The notes: generated by a model from the sequence alone, not told the origin. 64,000 nucleotides of DNA from Azospirillum cavernae (GCF_003590795.1 NZ_QYUL01000006.1:1-64000), one strand, 5' to 3'; shown: positions 17,419 to 26,463, counted from the first letter of the stretch. Program-made: numbers and translations.

Positions 17419-19029
17419 TTAGCGGAAGGAGCGACCGGAGCCGGTCGCCAGAGCGGAGCGGAGGCTGGCGAGATGGGCCGCGATGGCGTGGATCACGCCG
17501 GTCCAATCACCGGGAGCGGTTTGGCGGAACAGCCGCGCGGAAGGATACCATGGACTGTCCGGACGATCCAAAAGCCATCGCCAATCCGGGGAATGGGGCA
17601 GCATGACGCAGACCGGGCGGCCCAACGCCCCGGCCAGATGCGCGACGGAGGTGTCGACCGTGACGACCAGATCCAGACTCTGGATGAAGGCGGCGGTGTC
17701 GACGAAATCGGCGATGGCGGGGGCAAGGTTGATGGCCGAACCCGCAGGATCCGCATCGGCAAGATCGCTTGTCCGCGCGCCTTTCTGAAGGCTGTAGAAG
17801 GTCGCCTCTGGAATCGCGAGAAGCGACGCCAAAGCCTGGCGATCAAGCGACCGTTGGCGGTCGTTGCGGTGGGCGGGATCGCCCCCCCAGACCAAGCCCA
17901 CCGCCACCGTTCCGGCCCGGCCCGGCGGCAGCGCGGCGCCGGGCGGCGCTTGCAGATAGGGTGTGGCGGTTGGGATGTGGTCCAGCCGGGTCTCGAAGAT
18001 CCGGGGCAGGCTGAGCAGCGGCAGATGCCGGTCGAAATCCGGCAGTGGATCACCGGCTGAAACCACCGTCACGAACGAAAAGCTGTCCGCGAGCAAGCGG
18101 CGCAGCGGCGGTTGACATTCCAGAACCAACTCTCCGACCCGTTCCGCCACCAGCGGCAGATAACGGGCGAGATGGAGCGTGTCGCCCAACCCTTGCTCGG
18201 CGTGCAGCAAAAGGGTCTGGCCCTTCAGCGCTTCGCCATTCCACAGGGGTTGCTCGAACGGGCGGGGTTGGCATTCGGCCAAGCGCCACCGCCATTCATA
18301 CTCATCCCACCCTTCGGCCAAGCGACCGGACACCAGCAGCGCCAAAGCGCGATTCCAGTGCGCCGCAACATTGTCCGGGTTGGCGACCAGAGCCTCGTCG
18401 TAGCAGGCGAGAGCCTGGGCAAGCCGGTTCAGCCGCTGATGGGCCATGCCCCGGTTGACGGCGGTTTCGACCAACGGACCGCCCGCCACGGCGTCGGCGC
18501 GGGCGTAAGCGCGCAGCGCCTCCGCTTCCCGGCGCAGCCGCAAAAACAGATCGCCCAGATTGCTCCAATATTTTCCGCGCCCTGGTTGGAGAGCCACCGC
18601 AAGGCGGTAGAGGGCCTCCGCCATCTCAGCCCGGTCGGTCAGAGCCAACAGCTTGGCGAGGTTGAAGGCGGTTTCCGCCTGATCCGGGGCCAAGCGCAGC
18701 GCGTGACGGTAACTGCGCTCCGCCGACGCAGACTGTCCGGCCCCCTGCTGAGCCGTGCCCAAATTGGTGTGGAAATGCGCCACGCCAGGAGCGAGCGCGA
18801 CCGCCCGGAGAAGCCGGGGCAAAGCGTCGGCGGCGCGTTTGCCGCTGAGCGCGGCAAGGCCGTGCAAATGATGGCTGTCGGCGTTGGCCGGTATCCGACC
18901 GACCAACGCGCGGCACAAAGCCTCCGCGTCCGCTGAATGACCGGCGCGGATCAGGGCGAGCGCCTGTTCCAAACGGGCCTGGACCGCCGACGCTGACGGA
19001 TCGAACGGATCGGCCACCGCCTGAATCAC
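17419..19029 (-). CDS. TPR protein with GT9-like glycosyltransferase domain (long form)
   Basis: A GTG at 19029 overlaps the upstream stop (GTGA) and gives 536 residues; longer starts would run deep into the neighbour. Residues ~15-240 form five or six TPRs (DALPRLLRAVALAPGVAHFHTNLG and repeats). The C-terminal half has LLLHAEQGLGDTLHLARYLPLV, VAVGLVWGGDPAHRNDRQRSL and VVTVDTSVAHLAGALGRPVCVMLP, the last being the classic GT9/heptosyltransferase-like signature. This domain pairing is frequent in flagellin- or surface-protein-modification islands. The target is not known. Confidence 0.75.
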   Translation of the reverse strand: MIQAVADPFDPSASAVQARLEQALALIRAGHSADAEALCRALVGRIPANADSHHLHGLAALSGKRAADALPRLLRAVALAPGVAHFHTNLGTAQQGAGQSASAERSYRHALRLAPDQAETAFNLAKLLALTDRAEMAEALYRLAVALQPGRGKYWSNLGDLFLRLRREAEALRAYARADAVAGGPLVETAVNRGMAHQRLNRLAQALACYDEALVANPDNVAAHWNRALALLVSGRLAEGWDEYEWRWRLAECQPRPFEQPLWNGEALKGQTLLLHAEQGLGDTLHLARYLPLVAERVGELVLECQPPLRRLLADSFSFVTVVSAGDPLPDFDRHLPLLSLPRIFETRLDHIPTATPYLQAPPGAALPPGRAGTVAVGLVWGGDPAHRNDRQRSLDRQALASLLAIPEATFYSLQKGARTSDLADADPAGSAINLAPAIADFVDTAAFIQSLDLVVTVDTSVAHLAGALGRPVCVMLPHSPDWRWLLDRPDSPWYPSARLFRQTAPGDWTGVIHAIAAHLASLRSALATGSGRSFR

Positions 19030-21128
19030 CGATTTCGGGTTCTGCACCAGCGGGTCCACATGTCGCGATAGGCGGCCTCCATAGCGCGGGCGAAATCCGG
19101 GCCGTCGCACAGCGGCGACCGGGCCATCCGGTCGCGCAGGCTGCCCCGCAAGGCGGCCAGAGCGTCGATGTCGCCCGCCAGACGGGCGGCGATCTCGCCG
19201 AACTGGTCGGGATCCGTGGCCACCAGATCACCCAACCCGACGGCGTTCAACACGCTGTTGCCATAACGGGCGCTGGTCCGGTCGCCCGCCAGGGTGATGA
19301 CCGGAACCCCCATCCACAGCGCTTCGCAGGTGGTGGTCATGCCGCCATAGGGAAAGCTGTCCAGGCCGATGTCGACCTGGTTGTATTGCGCCAGATGCGC
19401 GTCCTGATGCTCGGTGCCGCTGACAAGGTCGATCCGCGACAGATCCGCGTCGGCGCGGCGGAAGCGGTCGAGCAGGGATTCGCGGGTTTCGTCGCTTTGG
19501 ATGTAGCGTGATTTCAACAGCAAACGGGCGGTGGGAACCCGCTTCAAGGCGGCGGTCCACAATCTTGCCGCCGCATCGGACACTTTGGCGAAGTTGTTGA
19601 ACGACCCAAAGGTGATGAAACCGTTGGTCAAGGCCGGCAGAGCGTTGGGCGCCTCGGCTTCCGGGGCGCGGAAACAGTGGGAGACGCGCGGCAGATTGTA
19701 AACCTGTTCGGAAAAAATCTCCGGCGTGCCGTCGGGCGTCAGCCAGGGATCGGACAAGCGGTAGTCGATGGCCTGCAAGCCGGTGGTGCCGGGATAACCC
19801 AGCCATGTCACCTGAACCGGCGCCGGTTTGCAGGCAAAGGTGAGAAGGCTGTGCCGGGCGGTGTGGCCGGTCAGATCGACCAGAATGTCGATCTGGTCTT
19901 CATGAATTTTGCGCGCAAGTTCCGTGTCGCTCAGCGCTTCAACATCATGCCAGACTTCAATCTGCTCTTTCAGCAGATCCGTCACCTTGTCGGCCCGATC
20001 AACATTGGCGTAAGCGTGAATCTCAAAGGCCGCGCGGTCGTGATGCGTCAGCAGATCCATCATAAACCAGGCGCAGGAATGTTGCTTCAGATCCGGTGAG
20101 ACATAGCCGACGCGCAGGCGTCGATCCGGTGACGGGTCATTGTGGTGCTTGGGCCAAGAGCGGCGCAGCGGTTCGGCGTGCCGGATGTTCCATTCATGAT
20201 GAAGCTCGTACAGCTTCCGGGGCGTGGTCGTGTCCAAATACTGGCTGTAGAAGACAAGATTGCTGCGACCGCGATAATTGCCCGGCTGACCAGCGCACAG
20301 GTGCGCGAACGCGTCCACGGCTTCGTGACTTTTCCCAAGAGACGCCAAAGCCAGTGCGTAATTGTTGTAAGCGGGAAGGTAATTCTTGTTTATTTTTAGA
20401 AGATCGCGCGAGACATTGGCCGCCAATTGGGCGTTGGCGTGCTTGTGGCCGATGGCGGCCAAATTCATATAGGCGGCGTATTTTTTGGGATTGTAGTGAA
20501 TAGCCTTGCGGTAGGCCGTAATCGCTTCCTTCGCGCCACGCAAGGAATACAAGATCATGCCAAAAACAAACCAAGCGTCGCTATTTTCCGGCTCCATCCG
20601 AAGAAACGCTTCAATGATGTGCACAGCCTCGGCGTCACGCTTGAGATGATGCAGACTCAGCGCGTGCGGGATCCAATCTTTTTGGGCCTTCTTCTTCTCC
20701 GCGTGGATCTGTCGAAACACCGCCTCTGCTTTTGTCCAATCCAGCCGCCCAGCTTGGGCATGGGCCAGATTCCGCAAAACTTCGATGCGACCGGGAGCAA
20801 TCGTCAGAGCGGTTTCGAACTGTTTGCACGCCGCGTCATACTCATGAAGCGCGTGATGAGCCAATCCCAAGGCGTTCAAAGCCGACAGATTGTTTTTGTC
20901 CAGCGACAGGGCAAGCTGCAACAGTGGAATCACGGATTTCGCGGATTTTGTCAGGGTTCCAATCGACCCCAGCAGGATCAACGCATCAACAACAGCCTGA
21001 CCATTCCGCAAAGCGTCGCGACAACACGCCACCGCCTCCTCATAACGGCCAGCGGCGAAAAACGCTTTGGCGTTCGCAATCGCGGACACCGGGGCCATGG
21101 TCTCGGCAGAGGACGGGGATGCGTGCAT
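19026..21128 (-). CDS. TPR / O-GlcNAc-transferase-like (GT41) glycosyltransferase
   Basis: From ATG 21128 the product has 700 residues; the ORF extends upstream but that part crosses the terminator at 21261-21292. TPRs fill about residues 15-330. The OGT-type catalytic part has VGYVSPDLKQHS (the conserved His), ILVDLTGHTARHSL, VQVTWLGYPGTTG and FGSFNNFAKVSD with the Lys that contacts UDP in OGT. LDSFPYGGMTTTCEALWMGVPVIT closes the donor site. GT41 enzymes glycosylate proteins in the cytoplasm. It is the first gene after the RTX gene, which suggests the RTX protein as a possible substrate. Confidence 0.85.
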   Translation of the reverse strand: MHASPSSAETMAPVSAIANAKAFFAAGRYEEAVACCRDALRNGQAVVDALILLGSIGTLTKSAKSVIPLLQLALSLDKNNLSALNALGLAHHALHEYDAACKQFETALTIAPGRIEVLRNLAHAQAGRLDWTKAEAVFRQIHAEKKKAQKDWIPHALSLHHLKRDAEAVHIIEAFLRMEPENSDAWFVFGMILYSLRGAKEAITAYRKAIHYNPKKYAAYMNLAAIGHKHANAQLAANVSRDLLKINKNYLPAYNNYALALASLGKSHEAVDAFAHLCAGQPGNYRGRSNLVFYSQYLDTTTPRKLYELHHEWNIRHAEPLRRSWPKHHNDPSPDRRLRVGYVSPDLKQHSCAWFMMDLLTHHDRAAFEIHAYANVDRADKVTDLLKEQIEVWHDVEALSDTELARKIHEDQIDILVDLTGHTARHSLLTFACKPAPVQVTWLGYPGTTGLQAIDYRLSDPWLTPDGTPEIFSEQVYNLPRVSHCFRAPEAEAPNALPALTNGFITFGSFNNFAKVSDAAARLWTAALKRVPTARLLLKSRYIQSDETRESLLDRFRRADADLSRIDLVSGTEHQDAHLAQYNQVDIGLDSFPYGGMTTTCEALWMGVPVITLAGDRTSARYGNSVLNAVGLGDLVATDPDQFGEIAARLAGDIDALAALRGSLRDRMARSPLCDGPDFARAMEAAYRDMWTRWCRTRNR

Positions 21129-21260
21129 TGTTGGCAAAATCCAGAAAAGAAACGCGCCGCACACCTTATGGGCAGCCGGACGGGGAGGCAATCGAAAGGA
21201 ACAGGACGCAAACGGGACGTCCAGAAAAAGCATCAAGCGACAAAGACGGCGCGGCGTGGG

Positions 21261-21292
21261 CAAAAAAAAGGGGCAGGCCAAAGCCTGCCCCC
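21261..21292 (-). terminator. Rho-independent terminator after the RTX gene
   Basis: On the minus strand a 9-bp perfect GC stem (GGGGCAGGC / GCCTGCCCC, 4-base loop) is followed directly by eight T residues. It lies just past the RTX stop at 21315 and before the GT41 gene, so read-through would be needed for co-transcription. Confidence 0.9.
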
Positions 21293-21314
21293 TTCTTAAG
21301 CGACTATACTGAAC

Positions 21315-22856
21315 TTAGGCGATGATGATGAAGTCAGACGAGTTGATCTGCGTCACACCATCCAGGGTGGCGATGCCAGAGCGCCCATTAGTGTCCGTCG
21401 GGCTGGCGTCATAGTACAGGATGCTGCTGCTGGTGTCGAACAGCAGATACATGCCGGCCAGACCAGCGGCGCTGCCTTGACCCGAAGCCGAATAGACCTG
21501 GGTGGACAGGTTGCCCGTGTCAAGCGCCGTGAAAGTGGCGGTCGACAGAGCGATCTTGTCGGTGCCACGTTCAAAGCCCGTGACCAAGTCGGTGCCGGTC
21601 GCCGCCGTGATGGCGCCAGAAGCAGCATAGCCCGCGCTGGCAGGCACGTTGTCGAACACCAGGACGTCAGCGTCCGCGCCGCCGACCAGACGGTCGCTGC
21701 CGAGGCCGCCATACAGGGTGTCAGCGCCAGCGCCGCCATTCAGCGTGTCAGCACCCGAACCGCCATAGATGACGTCGCTGCCGTTGTCGCCGTACAGCAT
21801 GTCGCTGCCGCCCGTGCCATCCGAACCGCTGGTGGTCGAAACGAAGTCACCATAGATGGTGTCGTTGTCAGCGCCGCCATAAATGGTGTCGGCGCCGTTG
21901 ATCGAACCGTACAGCGTGTCAGCACCGGCGTTGCCGATCAACAGCGCGCCAGTCGAGTTGCTGCTCACCAGAGCGCTGTCCGTGAAGCCGTAGATCAGAT
22001 CGTTGCCAGCGCCACCGGTCAGGGTGTCAGCAGCAGCGCCAGCGGTCGCCGCAGCGCCCGAGGCCACGCCGTAAATGACGTCGTTGCCGTTGTCACCGAA
22101 CAGAACATCCGCAGCGCTGCCACCCGAGAGGGTGTCGTTGTCGGCGCCGCCATAGATGGTGTCGGCGCCGAAGCCGCCGAGCACGGCGTCGTTGCCGGCG
22201 TTGCCAAACAGTCGGCTGCCGGTGGTGTCGGCCGTGTAAGAGATCGAATCGTTGCCAGCGCCGCCATAGACGGTGTCGGCGCCAGCCAAAGCGGTCTGCG
22301 CGAACACGGTGTCATTGCCGACATCGCCGAAGATCAGATCGCTGCCGTTGCCGCCATCGATCAAATCGTTGTCGGCGCCGCCGTAAACGGTGTCCGCGAC
22401 GCTGCCGCCGTAGATGGTGTCATTGCCAGCGTTGCCGAACAGCAGGTTGCCCGAGCTGTCAGTCGCGCCGGTCGAGTCGCTGCCGCCGAGGATCGAATCG
22501 TTGCCCGCGCCGCCATAGATGGTGTCGGCGCCGCTGCCGCCAACCAACGTGTCGTTGCCGGTGTCGCCGAAAACGCGATCCGCGCCAGCGCCGCCGCTGA
22601 TGACGTCAGAGTCGATGCCGCCAAACAGGGTGTCGGCGCCGTCAGAGCCGAGAATGCTGTCGCTGCCGCCGTTGCCGAACAGGAGCTGACCGATGGTGCT
22701 GGACGACGAGACAATGGTGTCGTCGCCGCTGGCGGCATAAATGGTGTCGGCGCCGAGCGCCGTCAGGCTGTCAGAACCGCCGAGACCCAAGACCAGATCG
22801 GACTCGGACGACGACGTCAGGGTATCAGCGGATTCCGTAAGAGTAATCGTTGCCAT
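21315..22856 (-). CDS. RTX-repeat (haemolysin-type calcium-binding) protein, likely secreted
   Basis: ATG 22856 (MATITLTESADTL) has GAGGGG seven bases upstream. The 513-residue product is almost entirely glycine/aspartate nonapeptide repeats of the GGxGxDxUx type from about residue 25 to 420 (GGAGADRVFGDTGNDTLVGG and many more), which bind calcium and form a beta-roll outside the cell. The C-terminal ~90 residues end in the hydrophobic DFIIIA, consistent with a type I secretion signal. There is no signal peptide or protease domain. It could be an S-layer-like or adhesive surface protein. At least seven repeats contain N-D-T/S. Confidence 0.85.
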   Translation of the reverse strand: MATITLTESADTLTSSSESDLVLGLGGSDSLTALGADTIYAASGDDTIVSSSSTIGQLLFGNGGSDSILGSDGADTLFGGIDSDVISGGAGADRVFGDTGNDTLVGGSGADTIYGGAGNDSILGGSDSTGATDSSGNLLFGNAGNDTIYGGSVADTVYGGADNDLIDGGNGSDLIFGDVGNDTVFAQTALAGADTVYGGAGNDSISYTADTTGSRLFGNAGNDAVLGGFGADTIYGGADNDTLSGGSAADVLFGDNGNDVIYGVASGAAATAGAAADTLTGGAGNDLIYGFTDSALVSSNSTGALLIGNAGADTLYGSINGADTIYGGADNDTIYGDFVSTTSGSDGTGGSDMLYGDNGSDVIYGGSGADTLNGGAGADTLYGGLGSDRLVGGADADVLVFDNVPASAGYAASGAITAATGTDLVTGFERGTDKIALSTATFTALDTGNLSTQVYSASGQGSAAGLAGMYLLFDTSSSILYYDASPTDTNGRSGIATLDGVTQINSSDFIIIA

Positions 22857-23224
22857 TTTAGCCCCTCTAACCAATAAACCGGTTCGTTTGGATCCAAGGG
22901 GGGCGATGCCGTAGGCACAGCCCTGGCGAGCCAGGCCGATAATCCCTTGAACTGTGGATACGCATAAGGGGTGTCGCACAAAAAGGCAAGCGCATCGGAT
23001 GTGATGCCCCTGATTTGGAAGCCCCTCCGAAATCGGAGGGCGGGACTGTGGCGTTCGAGACACACCTTAGAAGGCGGGGAAAGTGAAAATGGCTTGAGTG
23101 ACGCGCGTGGATTCATAAAAACTAGAGCCATGCGCGCGGAATCCAAATCTGAAAGCTTGCGGTTGGAGTTGCCCTGGAAAAGTGGAGAGCCTTTTGAGAA
23201 AACAACGAGGATCAGGAGGCTTCC
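22857..23224. other. Noncoding region upstream of RTX gene
   Basis: No gene seen. It includes a strong small hairpin at 23021-23041 (GCCCCTCCGA-AA-TCGGAGGG), perhaps a terminator or part of an IS end, and must hold the RTX promoter. The right part is the upstream end of the IS3 remnant. Confidence 0.5.
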
Positions 23225-23745
23225 GTGAGCACAACCAAACAGCGGAAAGTTACGGAAGACTTCAAGCGTGAAGCAGTGCGGCTGACTGAGACGAGCGGAC
23301 GCGCTGTGGCGCAGGTCGCCGCTGATCTGGGTATCGGAAAATCGACGCGGACGCGGTGAAAAACCCAATTTAGAGCGCCGCGCGCTAAATCTGAAACAGC
23401 GCGGCGCTCTAATCTTTGATTTATCGAGCAGATTCACGCGTCGAATCGATCCCGATTTAACGCGATCTGCTCTAAAGAGGCGGATGTTCTGTTCGGTCCG
23501 CAAGACGACATGCAAAAAGAACTGGCGCGGCTTCGGCTTGAGAATAAATTTCCACGTCAGAAACGGGATCTCTTAAAAAATGCGGTGGCCTTCTTCGCCA
23601 AGAAAACAAGTCGATGATTTATGAGAGCATCGACGCGGAGAAGGCTGAAGCACTCGTCCATCACGGTTGCCGTCTTTTTGGGTTCAGAATCAGCGAATAT
23701 TACGGCTGGAAACGCCGCCAACCTCAACATCCATCATGTTTGGGC
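23225..23745 (+). pseudogene. IS3-family transposase orfA and start of orfB, interrupted by a MITE
   Basis: A GTG preceded by AGGAGG starts an IS3 OrfA (MSTTKQRKVTEDFKREAVRL). It has a premature TGA in place of the usual Trp after GIGKSTRTR and is split by the MITE at 23373. Beyond the MITE the frame continues with KEADVLFGPQDDMQKELARL and FFAKK, the OrfA leucine-zipper end. OrfB begins at 23614 (MIYESIDAEKAEALVHHGCRL) and is cut off at the ISAs1 fragment. Removing the MITE and one TA restores the OrfA frame exactly. Confidence 0.8.
23373..23472. repeat. 100-bp palindromic MITE related to IS630, flanked by TA
   Basis: TA at 23371-23372 and 23473-23474 flank a sequence made of two tandem hairpins. 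The first is GAGCGCCGCGC...GCGCGGCGCTC, the second GAGCAGAT...CGCGATCTGCTC, joined by an AT-rich linker. The GAGC...GCTC ends and TA target match the IS630 element at 9611-10658. It has no coding capacity. Confidence 0.7.
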
Positions 23746-23885
23746 CAGGGCAATCGCTTGAAAACGAGGGGGATTCAGGTACGCGGCTTGCTGTGATTCA
23801 TAGAGGTCTTCGAATCGGGAGCGCATCCCATGCAGGCACGGTCGCTTTTGGATCCTTGTTCGGCGCTGGACGCTGCGGACCAGGA
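23746..23885 (+). pseudogene. ISAs1 terminal fragment with start of transposase
   Basis: The block begins with the ISAs1 terminal repeat CAGGGCAATCGCTTGAA, follows the leader of the element at 6902-8125 with scattered changes, and reads MQARSLLDPCSALD before similarity stops. It is a truncated second copy in opposite orientation. Confidence 0.8.
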
Positions 23886-24240
23886 GCCTGGACGCCCTGC
23901 TGCCGGCGCTCTACCCGCGCGGCGTCTCCACCGGCGACTTTCAGGAGGCGCTGAGCGCCCTGCTTGGCAAGGATGCGCCAAACATTCGGTCTCGGTGATC
24001 GGTCGACTATGCGCGGTGGCAAAAGCGCGATCTGTCGCCGCGCCGCCGCGTCTACATCTGGGCTGATGGCGTTTACCTTCAAGCCTGCATGGAACCGGCA
24101 GCCGAGCGCATGCTGGCGATCATCGGCGCCACCTCGGAGGGCAAGAAGGAACTGGTCGGCTTTCAGGTCGGCGTGCGCGAGAGCGCGCAAAGCTGGCGCG
24201 AACTGTTGATCGACATCCAGGCGCGCGGCCTGGCGCGACG
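23886..24240 (+). pseudogene. IS256-family transposase internal fragment
   Basis: Reads LDALLPALYPRGVSTGDFQE and then, after a frame change, VDYARWQKRDLSPRRRVYIW, ADGVYL (catalytic Asp), IIGATSEGKKELVGFQ and GVRESAQSWRELL. These are central segments of Mutator-type transposases. Both ends are missing. It belongs to a different IS256 subgroup from the copy at 3017-4219. Confidence 0.75.
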
Positions 24241-24243
24241 CCC

Positions 24244-24396
24244 AGTTCGACACACTCCGTCTCGGCCTCTGATCAAGGTCGCCGCCTGGGGCGCCGAGAG
24301 GGCGGCCCGGATCACCGTCGCGCTGCCGACCACCTTCGCCCATCAGCGCGCCATCGCCAGCTTGGCAACCGCTCTCGCCACCCGTCCGCCCTGACC
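24244..24396 (+). pseudogene. IS1380-like transposase C-terminal fragment (tentative)
   Basis: FDTLRL, LIKVAAWGAERAARITVALP and FAHQRAIASLATALAT resemble the C-terminal end of IS1380-type transposases (RLRLLKIGARV..R..). The frame changes once near 24263. Assignment is by pattern only. Confidence 0.4.
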
Positions 24397-24417
24397 GATG
24401 GGGCGGCGTGCCCCATC
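24397..24417. terminator. GC-rich hairpin between IS remnant and oxygenase gene
   Basis: GATGGGGC / GCCCCATC with a 5-base loop; no T run on either side. It lies 30 bp past the oxygenase stop. Confidence 0.3.
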
Positions 24418-24447
24418 AGAAACCCGCTCCCGCAACCCAGCTGGTTG

Positions 24448-25292
24448 TCAGGTTGCGTCAGCCGCGCCCCCGCAGGTCAGGGCGCGGACGGATTGCGCAT
24501 CGAAAATCCGGTCCAGCAGAGCCTCACGGACACCAAAGAAGGATTGATACCCTCTACGATCATACATCTCGTCCAAATGCTGGCCGTGCCAAGCGTCGAT
24601 GCTGTTGACAAAGGCGATGAGCGTGTTGGGGGCGAACGGCACCCGCTTGGCTTCCACGCATGTGATGCTGGAAGAGGATGCATACTGAGCGTAGAAGGGC
24701 ACCGGCATATCTTTTGGCAACAGAGGGCGACCGGGGCCAACCTGTTTATAGAACAAAGTTCCAAGATGCATATGGTCGCTGTCTGGCGGCATATAATACA
24801 GGATCGTCAAAGCGCCACGCAGATTGTCGATATGAGGCGCTAAAATGTGCTTGTTTCGTCTTGTCACAAGTTCATCTTGTATGATTTCAAAATCATCTTT
24901 CTCCAGCATCAATTGATCGTGACAATCTAAATCATATCTCCGCAAATGTTCATTGATGGCTGGTTTGAGTTTTTCGAATACGAGAGAAAACACGCAGCCG
25001 ACCATAAGCTCTTCGAATTGCAGCCAGTCGTGCTTCAGATCATCCGCCAATTTGCCAACCTGTCCCAGGCTGTCTGGATTGTCCGCATGCATCCCATGGA
25101 AGCTCATGGCACGGAAGCTTTGGCTCCCGACAGAAAGAATATGCTCATAGGGCCAGATTTTTATTAAATAATCATAATACATATCGGGTAAAAATTGTGA
25201 ATTCAAAGATGTTGAGTCGGAATTTCCTCAGGAAACGACTTTGAAAATTTCTCGACAACATGATTGAGAATATTTTTAACATCATATTTCAT
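24448..25292 (-). pseudogene. 2OG-Fe(II) oxygenase-like protein, one probable frameshift
   Basis: The long frame has a double-stranded beta-helix pattern: HILAPHIDNLRGALTILYY with the metal-binding His-x-Asp, later WHGQHLDEM with the distal His, and YDRRGYQSFFGV with a candidate 2-oxoglutarate-binding Arg. This resembles prolyl-4-hydroxylase-like enzymes. No ATG opens that frame, but an AGGAG-preceded ATG at 25292 starts MKYDVKNILNHVVEKF in another frame. One extra base in the A3 run at 25205-25207 would join them into about 281 residues. The gene is strongly AT-rich and flanked by IS debris, so probably imported. Substrate unknown. Confidence 0.55.
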
Positions 25293-25626
25293 GACGCAAC
25301 TCCTAAGAAAGTGTTAAGAAAACGATATTCGCGCTGTGCCAAATTGAGTTCTTGCTGGACAACGTTGTTGTCCATTGGACCTGCGCATTCGTTGATAGCC
25401 CCCAAGCCCTAAAAACGCCTGCCGACAGTCTGGAGGATTCTCCAGAAGGCACTTAACCGATCAGCAGCACGACCCTTTAAATATGGTAAAGGTTGTTTTT
25501 TGATTATCAAGAGAAAAACATTCAAATTATGAGCTATTTGGTTGTAAAAATAGAAACATATCTCGAATAAATTGTTGACGACGATTGATTAGGCTCCAAA
25601 TATGTGAAAAATACCTGGAGCCGACA
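25293..25626. other. AT-rich intergenic region
   Basis: No gene or RNA seen. It separates two divergent genes and should hold both promoters; no clear -35/-10 pair stood out. Confidence 0.5.
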
Positions 25627-26463
25627 ATGCCCGTTCAGACATTCAACCCATCGGACCTGCCGCAGAGCACCACCAACTGGGCGGTCGCTCAGCGCGTCGT
25701 CGGGCCTTTCGCACCGCATGCGCAGACCACACCCAACATGACCATCATCGTCGATGCCGGGCATCTGCTCAACGGCGCCACGCTGACCGAAGTCAACCCG
25801 CAGACGGTGGGTCCTTTCACCGCGACCCCCAGCCAACGGGTGGACCGTGTGGTCGTCGACCGCACGGCCGGGACGGCCAGCATCGTCGTCGGCACGGATG
25901 GCAGTGTCACGCCACCGGCCCTTCCCGCAGGCAAACTGCCGGTGGCCCGCGTCCATCTGCTGAACACCCTGTCGTTCATCACCAACGCGGTGATCAGCGA
26001 CGAACGCGCGCTGTCCGACCTGACGACCTCCTCTCTGGCGAATGAGGTTTTCTGCCGAATCACCCTGAACGGCGTCGACCAGACCGGCGTTCCGAATTCG
26101 ACCGCCACGCGGGTCAACCTGACGACCGCCGACTTCAACGTCGGCGCCGCCTTCGACACCACGACCTGCCGCTTCAAACCGACGGTGGGCGGCTATTTCA
26201 TCATAGCGGCTCAGGTCAATATCGTGAATTCGAGCAGCGGGGTAAATATCGGAGCCGCCATTTATAAAAATGGCGCAGCGCAATCCTGGAATTTTGTCGC
26301 GCCGGCTCGGACCGGCAACTACCCAGCGCAACTCAGCGATATCGTGCAGATGAACGGTACGACGGACTATGTCGAGCTTTATTGCTCACAAGACAACGGC
26401 GCCGCCCGCAGCATCAGCGGCGCCAAACACGATACCTGGTTCTCCGCCTCCCGGTTGCGCTGA
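25627..26463 (+). CDS. Tail-fibre-like protein with C1q-like C-terminal domain
   Basis: The 278-residue product from ATG 25627 (TGGAG 6 bases upstream) has an N-terminal half like phage or tail-fibre proteins: MTIIVDAGHLLNGATL, TPSQRVDRVVVDRTAG, LPAGKLPVARVHL. The C-terminal ~130 residues read as a C1q/TNF-like jelly roll (FNVGAAFDTTTCRFKPTVGG, YFIIAAQVNIV, VGAAIYKNG-type strand, DYVELYCSQDNGA). Such domains often form trimers and bind carbohydrate or surface ligands. No signal peptide is visible. No other phage genes are nearby, so it may be a captured surface protein of the island and not part of a prophage. Confidence 0.6.
   Translation: MPVQTFNPSDLPQSTTNWAVAQRVVGPFAPHAQTTPNMTIIVDAGHLLNGATLTEVNPQTVGPFTATPSQRVDRVVVDRTAGTASIVVGTDGSVTPPALPAGKLPVARVHLLNTLSFITNAVISDERALSDLTTSSLANEVFCRITLNGVDQTGVPNSTATRVNLTTADFNVGAAFDTTTCRFKPTVGGYFIIAAQVNIVNSSSGVNIGAAIYKNGAAQSWNFVAPARTGNYPAQLSDIVQMNGTTDYVELYCSQDNGAARSISGAKHDTWFSASRLR

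Noticed and set aside
14611..17606. Long plus-strand frames (572 and 466 codons) opposite the glycosyltransferases
   Set aside because: They have no recognisable motif and lie fully antisense to genes with clear GT signatures and coupled starts.
21477..22877. 466-codon plus-strand frame opposite the RTX gene
   Set aside because: Its low-complexity Ala/Val product is the antisense reading of glycine/aspartate RTX repeats.
25534..26331. 265-codon minus-strand frame opposite the C1q-like gene
   Set aside because: Composition is shadow-like and the plus-strand gene has domain support and a ribosome site.
25627..26463. Prophage
   Set aside because: One tail-fibre-like gene only; no integrase, capsid, terminase or other tail genes are nearby.
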